Below, one piece after another: positions 6,254 through 12,019 of a stretch of DNA of 12,028 bases. The translations under genes and the position numbers were made by a program. A model generated the notes under the pieces. The model saw only the letters and a program-made list of their open reading frames with translations, made no database searches and was not told the origin of the DNA. How positions within the stretch are numbered: position 1 is the stretch's first letter; the number at the start of each line of letters is the position of its first letter. Source of the stretch: Streptomyces virginiae (GTDB lineage: Bacteria > Actinomycetota > Actinomycetes > Streptomycetales > Streptomycetaceae); NCBI RefSeq assembly GCF_000720455.1, contig NZ_JOAK01000057.1:1-12028 (forward strand). Reading direction: 5' to 3'.

Positions 6254-6330
6254 CGGCCCGAACCTCCGCTGCTGCGGCGGTTGGCCTCGGCGAGCTTGCG
6301 CGACAGTTCCTCGCGTTCGGCGTCGGTCAT
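6250..6330 (-). CDS. tiny charged helical protein, 26 aa
   Basis: An ATG at 6330 overlaps the stop of the zinc-ribbon-like gene (ATGA, 6327-6330). The frame encodes MTDAEREELSRKLAEANRR followed by a Ser/Gly tail, a typical short amphipathic helix. Its own TGA overlaps the next ATG by four bases. The consecutive ATGA overlaps and protein-like composition support translation despite the length. Function unknown. Confidence 0.5.
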   Translation of the reverse strand: MTDAEREELSRKLAEANRRSSGGSGR

Positions 6331-6527
6331 CCGGCCACCGCCAGCTGGCAGGTGCAGCGGACGGTGGTGGACTCGCCGTTGCGGCGGATCACGACGGTGT
6401 CGAACCCGTTGCAGTCGGCGCACGGGGCGCTGAACGCCGGGCCCTTCTTGCCGACCAGCACGAGGCGGGGGCGGCTCGCGGGGGCCGGGATGGAGATGCC
6501 GGTGGTCCGGCTGGCAGACTTCTGCAC
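6327..6527 (-). CDS. small zinc-ribbon-like protein, 66 aa
   Basis: This small protein has an N-terminal Ser/Pro-rich segment and the core PRLVLVGKKGPAF, then CADC (36-39) and later CTC (58-60) with TTVR strands between. That CxxC...CxC layout resembles a small zinc ribbon or knuckle (three or four metal ligands). It starts at GTG 6527, with GAGGGA six bases upstream. It is the first gene of the leftward operon and is coupled to two tiny genes by ATGA overlaps. Function unknown; a nucleic-acid-binding role is a guess from the fold type. Confidence 0.65.
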   Translation of the reverse strand: MQKSASRTTGISIPAPASRPRLVLVGKKGPAFSAPCADCNGFDTVVIRRNGESTTVRCTCQLAVAG

Positions 6528-6593
6528 GGAGATCCCTCTCTCTGCGAATAGGGGTGTCCCAGCTCGGAAGGCGCGTCTACGCCGTTCCGGGCG

Positions 6594-6625
6594 GAGAGGG
6601 TCGGGGCGGGAACCCCGGCCCTCTC
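6594..6625. promoter_or_regulatory. long hairpin in the leader of the leftward operon
   Basis: Arms 6594-6606 (GAGAGGGTCGGGG) and 6613-6625 (CCCCGGCCCTCTC) pair over 13 positions around a six-base loop. One position is U-G on plus-strand RNA and A-C on minus-strand RNA. It would lie within the first 45 bases of a leftward transcript from the promoter at 6641-6669. It may stabilise or attenuate that mRNA, or stop rightward read-through. Confidence 0.55.
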
Positions 6626-6640
6626 GTTCGTTCTGGTTCC

Positions 6641-6669
6641 ACCGTAGGGCCTTTTTTCCTAGGTTGCAA
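6641..6669 (-). promoter_or_regulatory. predicted promoter of the leftward operon
   Basis: On the minus strand TTGCAA (6664-6669) and TACGGT (6641-6646) are separated by 17 bases. This fits a vegetative actinobacterial promoter and predicts a start near 6634 and a leader of about 107 bases before the GTG at 6527. The -35 element lies inside the operator-like inverted repeat, so a protein bound there would repress. Confidence 0.55.
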
Positions 6670-6703
6670 GGAACCTAGGAAAAATAGTTGCTAGGAACCT
6701 AGG
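6652..6703. promoter_or_regulatory. operator cluster with three CCTAGG sites
   Basis: Arms TTTTTCCTAGGTT (6653-6665) and AACCTAGGAAAAA (6672-6684) form a perfect 13-bp inverted repeat with a six-base spacer. A direct repeat of TTGCAAGGAACCTAGG (6664-6679) recurs with one change at 6688-6703, 24 bases downstream. CCTAGG therefore appears at 6658, 6674 and 6698. The A/T-rich patch is unusual in this DNA and lies between divergent operons. The likely binder is the RHH/AT-hook protein encoded at 6780. Confidence 0.75.
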
Positions 6704-6779
6704 GACCTGCTTTCATAGATCCATAGCCGCACAGTGGGATCATCCCTCCACCCGCAGTACACGGAGAGGTGGCGACCAC

Positions 6780-7001
6780 ATGACCGAAGACCCCAAGCCC
6801 AAGCGCAGGGGCCGACCCAAGAAGGAGGAAGTCGTTCGGATGCGACCCCTCAACGTGGAAGTGCCGGAAGACCTTCAGCTGCACCGCCGGGGCACGCTCT
6901 GCAAGCTCGACACCGGAATGAGCTTGAAGGAACAGGTGGCGGCCGCGTACGACGAGTGGCTGAGCCGGAAGGGCTACGCCAAGCCCACGGACGAGAGCTG
7001 A
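6780..7001 (+). CDS. ribbon-helix-helix regulator with AT-hook-like N-terminus
   Basis: This 73-aa protein begins with a basic AT-hook-like segment, KRRGRPKK (8-15), whose RGRP core inserts into the minor groove of A/T-rich DNA in known AT-hooks. Residues 22-62 then fit a ribbon-helix-helix fold: strand RPLNVEV (22-28), helix PEDLQLHRRGTLCKLD, turn TGMS, and helix LKEQVAAAYDEWL. Such dimers bind short direct or inverted repeats and often repress their own operons in plasmids. The CCTAGG cluster just upstream, next to T and A runs, is a plausible target. The ATG at 6780 has GAGGTGG seven bases upstream. It is the first gene of the rightward operon and is followed by a hairpin (7015-7034). Confidence 0.75.
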   Translation: MTEDPKPKRRGRPKKEEVVRMRPLNVEVPEDLQLHRRGTLCKLDTGMSLKEQVAAAYDEWLSRKGYAKPTDES

Positions 7002-7014
7002 GAGAAGGAACCCC

Positions 7015-7034
7015 GGTGGTGAGGACACACCACC
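7015..7034 (+). terminator. hairpin between the regulator and DUF2637 genes, possible attenuator
   Basis: GGTGGTG (7015-7021) and CACCACC (7028-7034) pair around a six-base loop. CCC (7011-7013) and GGG (7036-7038) can extend the stem past one mismatch. There is no T tract, so partial termination or mRNA stability control between the regulator and the transfer genes is more likely than full termination. Confidence 0.5.
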
Positions 7035-7066
7035 AGGGCCCAGGACGCTGAGATTTGGAGACCTAC

Positions 7067-8548
7067 ATGCGTCACCACCAGGGTACGGCCGCTGATCCCC
7101 CGGGATCGGCCACCGAGCCTGAAGAGAAGAAGGGCATTCCGGAACTGACCCGGGTCCACTACTGGCTGATCGGGATCGTCGCCCTCGGGGCGGTCGTCAT
7201 CGCCTCCATCGGGTTCGCCGGCTCGTACAACGCCGTGCGCAAGCTCGCGGTGGAGAAGGGGTTCGGCACCTTCGCGTACTGGTTCCCGATCGGCATCGAC
7301 GCGGGCATTGTCGTGCTCCTCGGCCTCGACCTCCTGCTGACGTGGCTCCGCATCCCGTTCCCGCTCCTGCGCCAGACGGCGTGGCTCCTGACGGGCGCCA
7401 CGATCGCCTTCAACGCGGCGGCCGCCTGGCCGGACCCGCTCGGCGTGGGGATGCACGCGGTGATCCCGGTCCTGTTCGTCGTCTCCGTGGAAGCCGCGCG
7501 GCACGCGGTCGGCCGGATCGCGGACATCACCGCCGACAAGCACATGGAAGGCGTCCGCATCACCCGGTGGCTGCTCTCGCCCGTGCCCACCTTCCGGCTG
7601 TGGCGCCGGATGAAGCTCTGGGAGGTCCGGAGCTACGAGAAGGCCGTGAGCCTGGAACAGGCCCGGCTCATCTACCAGTCCCGTCTGCAGGCCCGGTTCG
7701 GCCGTGGCTGGCGTCGTAAGGCCCCGGTGGAGGCTCTGATGCCGCTCCGGCTGGCGAAGTACGGCGTGCCCATCTTCGAGACGGCGGCGGCGGGCCTGGC
7801 GGCCGCGGGCATCCCGCTGCCTGCGGAGCTGGAACGCCTCGACCACAAGGCGGTCGACGGCGACGTGCGCGAGCAACTGCCCGCCCCCACTCCCGGACGG
7901 GAGCTGGAACGCGGGGAGGTCGACACCGACCAGCACGACGGCCAGGACGAGGCGGACGAGGTGGAGCGGCAGGAGACGGCCGCCGGCCACCCGGAGCCGT
8001 ACGCCGCACCGGTCCCGCAGCAAGCGGCCCCCGCGCCGTACGAGGCGTTCGGGCCCGAACCGGCGGCCGCGTACAGCGGCGGGTACGAGCCGCAGGGGCA
8101 GCTGGCGGCCGCGAACGGCCCGTGGGCGGCTCGCAACGACGGACGGCCCGCGATGGTGCAGGCCCGGATCGACGGGGCCGACTGGCTGCAGAAGTCCCCG
8201 GAGCCGGAGCCGTTCGCCTCGGAGCCGGACGAGGTGGTCCAGTCGCCAATTGGCGACTACGCCGAGCCTGTTCCGGCGCCTGAGCCGGAGCCGGTGCCGG
8301 AGGTTGTCGACGAGGCCGTGGAAGAGGGCCTGGACGAGGACGAGGACGGCGCGGACGAGGGTCCGGAGCCTGAGCCGGACCTGACGGGCGTGGAACTGCT
8401 GGAGTACCGCTACGTGCGGCTTCCTGCGGAACAGCGCTACCCGAACCAGTCCGCCAGCTCCCTGGCCAGGTCTCTTTCCCCTGGGACGGGGTTCACGGAA
8501 GGCACGGCCCGGAAGTACCTGAAGCCCATCATCGACAAGCACAGCTGA
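7067..8548 (+). CDS. DUF2637 membrane protein with C-terminal helical (HTH-like) domain
   Basis: This 493-aa protein has an N-terminal DUF2637-type membrane domain with hydrophobic segments at about residues 31-52, 72-95, 103-120 and 127-145. Recognisable features are GFAGSYNAVRKLA after the first segment and YWFPIGIDAGIVV in the second. A basic helical stretch (about 165-230) is followed by a long disordered, acidic and Pro/Glu-rich region. That region contains the palindrome peptide QSPIGD (392-397). The last 50 residues (LLEYRYVRLPAEQRYPNQSASSLARSL to RKYLKPIID) look like a winged or simple HTH. DUF2637 proteins are common in actinobacterial plasmids and integrative elements, and their function is not established. 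Membrane anchoring with a DNA-binding tail suggests linking element DNA to the envelope near the coupling protein. The ATG at 7067 has GGAG six bases upstream; a TTG at 7055 is less likely. Confidence 0.85.
   Translation: MRHHQGTAADPPGSATEPEEKKGIPELTRVHYWLIGIVALGAVVIASIGFAGSYNAVRKLAVEKGFGTFAYWFPIGIDAGIVVLLGLDLLLTWLRIPFPLLRQTAWLLTGATIAFNAAAAWPDPLGVGMHAVIPVLFVVSVEAARHAVGRIADITADKHMEGVRITRWLLSPVPTFRLWRRMKLWEVRSYEKAVSLEQARLIYQSRLQARFGRGWRRKAPVEALMPLRLAKYGVPIFETAAAGLAAAGIPLPAELERLDHKAVDGDVREQLPAPTPGRELERGEVDTDQHDGQDEADEVERQETAAGHPEPYAAPVPQQAAPAPYEAFGPEPAAAYSGGYEPQGQLAAANGPWAARNDGRPAMVQARIDGADWLQKSPEPEPFASEPDEVVQSPIGDYAEPVPAPEPEPVPEVVDEAVEEGLDEDEDGADEGPEPEPDLTGVELLEYRYVRLPAEQRYPNQSASSLARSLSPGTGFTEGTARKYLKPIIDKHS
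8240..8258 (+). repeat. dispersed palindrome, copy 5 (inside DUF2637 gene)
   Basis: The core is at 8242-8257, and it matches the 19-base consensus with one change at the last base (GACT). The local perfect palindrome is 18 bp (8241-8258). It is in frame, encoding QSPIGD in the disordered acidic region of the DUF2637 protein. Confidence 0.95.
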
Positions 8549-8672
8549 GAAAACCCGGGGCTGAATGTCAGTCCTGGCTCGTACGGTGATCGTGAGGTCA
8601 CCGGACACTAGGCGCCCCCGGGAGGCGCTGGTACCGCCCAACCCGGGGACTTCGCGACAGAGGAGAGTGCTC

Positions 8673-10637
8673 GTGTCACGCAAGGAAGAGAATCCCACAC
8701 CCCCCACCACCGACCTGCCGGGCGGGATGATGCCGCACTGGCTGCACCGCATCATCGACGCTCACAAGCCCTCCGCGCTCGGCAAGTCCCGCCAGGGCAC
8801 CGCGTACGCGGCGGCCGGACTGCCCGCCGTGGCGCTCGCGGCCGGTGCCGAGAACGGCGGTCTCCCGGAGCCGTCCGTGGGCGGGGCCCTCGAACTCATC
8901 AACACCGTGGGCTCGAACTGGCCCCTCGGCGGCTGGCCCGGGTTCGGCCTCACGGTCGTGGCCGGCGGCGGCCTCGGGTACCTCCACCTGAAGCAGAAGT
9001 GGGACCTGGGCAAGTCCGGTCCCACCACGAACGGGAAGGACGCGGCCCGGGTCGGGTTCGCCAACCCGAAGGAACTCAAGAAGTGGCTGTCCCAGGAAGG
9101 GCTCCGGGCCCGCGCGGACACCCTCCGCCCGTCCCTGGAAGGGGCGAAGCGGCGTTCCATCAGCCCTCACGAGGTCGGGCTGCACCTCGGCACGGATCTG
9201 CTCTACAAGAAGGGGCTGTTCGTCGCCTGCGAGGACATCGTGCTGATGTACGCCCCGCCGCGTACCGGCAAGTCCGCGCAGTACGGCAACGCCATCATCG
9301 ACGCGGCGGGCGCCTGCGTGGTGACCTCGACCCGCGGTGACCTCTACGACCACACCCACCAGCTGCGGCGCGAGCACAACCGGCCCGTGTGGGTCTTCAA
9401 CGCGGGCGTGAGCGGGGTGGAGAACACCCTGCGCTGGAACCTGGTGGAGGGCTGCCAGGACCCGGTGGTGGCCCTGCGTCGCGCCGGGTACCTGCTCGCG
9501 GCCTCGGCCAGCGGGGAGGCCATGGAGAACGCCTCCTTCTGGGAGGGCCACTCCTTCATGGTGCTGTCCTGCTACCTGATGGCGGCGGGCCTGAAGGGCT
9601 ACGACCTGACGCGCGTCCGGGCCTGGGTGACCGACTCGACCGAGCGTGAGCCCCTGGAGATCCTGGAGAACTACCCGGAGCTGGTCCCCGCCGGCTGGGC
9701 GCGCGGCCTGTCGCAGATGCGGAACGCGCCGGAGAAGACGAGGGACAGCGTGTACCTGACGCTGATCCGCTCGTTCGAGTTCATGTCGCTCCCCCAGGTC
9801 ATGGACATCGTGTCCCCTCGGCCCGGCCAGCAGAAGTTCGACGTGGCGGACTTCCTCCGCTCGCGCGGCACCCTGTACCTGATGGGCCGTGACCAGCAGT
9901 ACGGCAGCGTCGCCCCGCTGTTCACCGCCCTGGTGGGCGAGATCTACGAGGCGGCGTACCTGGAGGCGGACAACAGCCCCGGCGGCCGCGTGGACCCGTA
10001 CGTGCGGTTCGTCCTGGACGAGGCGGCCGTGATCTGCCCGCTTCCCCTGCACAAGTGGTCGGCGGACGCGGGCGGCCGGAACATTCAGCTCCTGGTCAGC
10101 GTCCAGTCCCCGTCCCAGCTGAGGGAGCGGTGGGGCCACAACGGAGCGCAGACCATCATGAACAACTCCGTCCGGATCGCCCTCGGTGGCCTGTCCATCC
10201 CGCAGGATCTGGAAGAACTGTCCCTCCTCTGCGGGGAGAAGGACGAGGAAGTGGCCTCCTCGTCCGCCACGGACGAGGACAAGAAGTCCCGGAACGTCTC
10301 GGTGCGACGGGTCCGGATCATGCCGCAGGACGCCATCCGGCAGATGAAGGAAGGCACGGGCCTGGTGTTCTACCGACACCTGCCGCCGATCCGGTACGCG
10401 TTCACCCCGGTGTGGCAGCGGAAGGACGTCAAGGAACTGATGAAGCAGACAAAGGCACAGGCCAAGCTGGAGGCCAAGCTGAAGAAGAAGGGGGTGCAGG
10501 TCGCCGGGCCCGTCCTCCCGCCGCAGATGCCCGCCACGGCTCCGGTGGTCCCGCAGCAGCAGCCCGCCGCGTACCCGGGGACGATCCCCGGGCAGGCGCC
10601 GGCCGCTGAGCAGAACGTTTGGGGGCAGACCGGATGA
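8673..10637 (+). CDS. VirD4/TraG-type conjugative coupling protein ATPase
   Basis: This 654-aa protein would be the motor that brings the DNA-relaxase complex to a type IV secretion channel. Two N-terminal hydrophobic stretches (about 42-62 and 88-106) probably anchor it in the membrane. Walker A is APPRTGKS (194-201) and Walker B is FVLDEA (446-451). The TraG/VirD4 signature SVQSPSQL (476-483) follows, then the SVRIALGG region. The C-terminal 60 residues are Pro/Gln-rich after a lysine-rich helix (KQTKAQAKLEAKLKKK), a possible substrate-docking tail. The GTG at 8673 has GGAG seven bases upstream. An earlier ATG at 8565 would add 36 unlikely residues. The 124 bases after the DUF2637 gene hold only a five-bp GCGCC/GGCGC hairpin (8612-8628). 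The stop overlaps the next ATG (ATGA, 10634-10637). No relaxase or channel genes are in view. Confidence 0.9.
   Translation: MSRKEENPTPPTTDLPGGMMPHWLHRIIDAHKPSALGKSRQGTAYAAAGLPAVALAAGAENGGLPEPSVGGALELINTVGSNWPLGGWPGFGLTVVAGGGLGYLHLKQKWDLGKSGPTTNGKDAARVGFANPKELKKWLSQEGLRARADTLRPSLEGAKRRSISPHEVGLHLGTDLLYKKGLFVACEDIVLMYAPPRTGKSAQYGNAIIDAAGACVVTSTRGDLYDHTHQLRREHNRPVWVFNAGVSGVENTLRWNLVEGCQDPVVALRRAGYLLAASASGEAMENASFWEGHSFMVLSCYLMAAGLKGYDLTRVRAWVTDSTEREPLEILENYPELVPAGWARGLSQMRNAPEKTRDSVYLTLIRSFEFMSLPQVMDIVSPRPGQQKFDVADFLRSRGTLYLMGRDQQYGSVAPLFTALVGEIYEAAYLEADNSPGGRVDPYVRFVLDEAAVICPLPLHKWSADAGGRNIQLLVSVQSPSQLRERWGHNGAQTIMNNSVRIALGGLSIPQDLEELSLLCGEKDEEVASSSATDEDKKSRNVSVRRVRIMPQDAIRQMKEGTGLVFYRHLPPIRYAFTPVWQRKDVKELMKQTKAQAKLEAKLKKKGVQVAGPVLPPQMPATAPVVPQQQPAAYPGTIPGQAPAAEQNVWGQTG
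10574..10592 (+). other. hairpin inside the 3' end of the coupling-protein gene
   Basis: CCCGGGGA and TCCCCGGG form a perfect 8-bp stem with a CGA loop, within codons of the Pro/Gln-rich tail and about 40 bases before the coupled downstream start. It may tune expression of the following gene; chance in G/C-rich DNA is also possible. Confidence 0.45.
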
Positions 10638-11254
10638 TCGACCAGCCCAAGGAGACGAAAGCTGTCTGGGAGCGGACCCGCGAACTGGGTCGGCAGCTGG
10701 ACGAGGTGAACGGCCGCCTCGAAACGCTGGAGGGGCAGAACCTCGGGGACCGCATCCAGGAACTGTCCCTGGTCGTCAAGAAGCTGGCGGACAAGCCCAA
10801 GAGCGATGCCCCGGCGGTCTGGAACTGGAGCACCTTCAACCCGCAGCAGCAGGCGAACGCCTGGGACGTGCTCATGCAGTGGGTGGAAGGCACGTTCCGG
10901 GTCCGCTGGCCCCGCTCCTACAAGGAGATGCTGGGGTACACGGAGCGGAACTCCTCGTGCTGGTGGCAGCACCCCGACATGGTGGAAAGCCTCACCAGCC
11001 TGATGTGGAGCCACCACTGGGCCTTCCTCGACAAGGAAGCGTCCCCGCTGCGGGTCGCTGAGTGGCTGGGCCGCTGGCTCCCCGACGCCGTGCGCCAGGG
11101 CAAGTTCATCCTGGAGGAGTGCAAGAACGACTTCTCCCGCGACGGGGGCAACGGCCACAAGCACGACCCGTTCGAGAACAAGAAGATCAGCGACGACCAC
11201 AGGCAGCTTGGGCAGTACCTGCACATGCTGCGGACGGGCGAAGTGCCCAGCTGA
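10634..11254 (+). CDS. DUF4913-like protein with N-terminal coiled coil
   Basis: This 206-aa protein starts at ATG inside the stop of the coupling-protein gene, so the two are co-translated. Residues 10-53 form a heptad-like coiled coil (ERTRELGRQLDEVNGRLETL). The middle, from NWSTFNP to CWWQHPDMVESLTSLMWSHHWAF (65-131), matches my memory of the DUF4913 pattern of a WW-H-P motif followed by a helix with a second conserved tryptophan. A late DPF (178-180) also fits. DUF4913 is typical of actinobacterial plasmids and integrative elements and has no known function. Coupling to the VirD4-type ATPase suggests a transfer accessory, perhaps a substrate adaptor. Twelve tryptophans in 206 residues is unusual. 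A strong shared terminator follows 18 bases after the stop. Confidence 0.7.
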   Translation: MIDQPKETKAVWERTRELGRQLDEVNGRLETLEGQNLGDRIQELSLVVKKLADKPKSDAPAVWNWSTFNPQQQANAWDVLMQWVEGTFRVRWPRSYKEMLGYTERNSSCWWQHPDMVESLTSLMWSHHWAFLDKEASPLRVAEWLGRWLPDAVRQGKFILEECKNDFSRDGGNGHKHDPFENKKISDDHRQLGQYLHMLRTGEVPS

Positions 11255-11272
11255 TCCGCCCCGCCCAACGAC

Positions 11273-11301
11273 AGAGGCCCGGACCGATGGTCCGGGCCTC
11301 T
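11273..11301. terminator. bidirectional terminator between convergent genes
   Basis: AGAGGCCCGGACC (11273-11285) and GGTCCGGGCCTCT (11289-11301) form a perfect 13-bp stem with a three-base loop. The following TT is short. It lies between the rightward operon and the leftward gene at 11316 and can serve both. Confidence 0.85.
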
Positions 11302-11315
11302 TCGCGTGCCGTACG

Positions 11316-11864
11316 TCATCCTGCGGGCGGCACGGGGCGTTCCTCGTCCGGCCAGAAGCTCCACCCCACCGTGTACTGGACCCCGGCGGCATAGTCCCGG
11401 TCGACGTCGGGCCAGTCGTTGCCCTCGATCCGGTCCCGGGCGTGGGTGCGTTCCAGCCCCACCTGGCGGTTGGTGTACGGGTACTCGTACCACTCCTGGC
11501 TGATCGGGGCGGCCTGCAGCTCGCCCAACAGCCACGCCGCGGTGGCCCACACTCCGTGGGCGGCCGCCTTCGCCTGCCGCACCTCGACCTCGACGTGCAC
11601 CCGGGCGTCGTCGCCGGCGTGGAACTGACGGGCGGCGTCGTCCCGGACCGATTCCAGTTCCTGCCGCGTGCGGCGCACCCCTGCCGGGAGTCCCGGCGTG
11701 CCGGGCGCCTTCGCTGGAACGGGCGTGGGGCCGTACTCGTGGCCAGGCCACTGGGGTGTCGTCCCGGGCGCCGGCTGCGGGCGCTCGGGCGTCCGCAGTA
11801 CGTCACCGATCGACTGGTGGAGGCGCCGGGGGCCGTGCCCGCCGTGCTCGCTGCTGCTGGCCAT
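11316..11864 (-). CDS. hypothetical protein, 182 aa
   Basis: No family is recognised. The first 60 residues are Pro/Gly-rich and probably disordered. Residues 62-120 form a charged, alanine-rich helical region (VRRTRQELESVRDDAARQF, then EVEVRQAKAAAHGVWATAAWLLGEL). The C-terminal part is rich in aromatic and acidic residues (EWYEYPYTNRQVGLER, NDWPDVDRDYAAGVQYTVGWSFW). It stands alone on the minus strand, facing the rightward operon across a shared terminator. The ATG at 11864 has no Shine-Dalgarno but has a TACCTT hexamer six bases upstream, so translation from a leaderless mRNA is likely. It may be controlled separately from the transfer operon. Confidence 0.75.
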   Translation of the reverse strand: MASSSEHGGHGPRRLHQSIGDVLRTPERPQPAPGTTPQWPGHEYGPTPVPAKAPGTPGLPAGVRRTRQELESVRDDAARQFHAGDDARVHVEVEVRQAKAAAHGVWATAAWLLGELQAAPISQEWYEYPYTNRQVGLERTHARDRIEGNDWPDVDRDYAAGVQYTVGWSFWPDEERPVPPAG

Positions 11865-11870
11865 GGAACG

Positions 11871-11900
11871 AAGGTAGCCGCGGGGACTGACACGGTGCCA
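11871..11900 (-). promoter_or_regulatory. predicted leaderless promoter of the 182-aa gene
   Basis: On the minus strand TGGCAC (11895-11900) and TACCTT (11871-11876) are 18 bases apart. The -10 ends six bases before the ATG, which would place the transcription start at the start codon. The absence of any G-rich ribosome-binding site supports this. Confidence 0.5.
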
Positions 11901-12005
11901 GAGGTTCCGCCCTCACGGCCGCGCCGTACGTCCGGGCTGAGCGGGGTGGTTCCCTCGTTGGGCGGCAGGCGAAGCCCTACCGCGCCGTTCGTCGGCTGTC
12001 CAGGA

Positions 12006-12019
12006 TCGGGCTTGCCCGA
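12006..12019. other. short hairpin near the right edge
   Basis: TCGGGC-TT-GCCCGA is a six-bp inverted repeat in the gene-free right end. The 164 bases from 11865 onward contain the promoter above, a five-bp hairpin (ACGGC-CGC-GCCGT, 11915-11927), this hairpin, and two copies of GCGAAGC (11969-11975 and 12022-12028). No gene is seen. Confidence 0.4.

Noticed and set aside
126..8257. CRISPR array from the repeated 16-mer
   Set aside because: Copies are 1.3-3.1 kb apart, lie inside genes, and no regular spacers or cas genes exist.
8565..8672. ATG at 8565 as start of the coupling protein
   Set aside because: There is no good ribosome-binding site, the added residues are Arg/Pro-rich and unlike the family, and GTG 8673 has GGAG at ideal spacing.
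8676..10379. Long minus-strand frame opposite the coupling-protein gene
   Set aside because: The plus strand has Walker A, Walker B and TraG signatures, and the antisense product has no recognisable feature.
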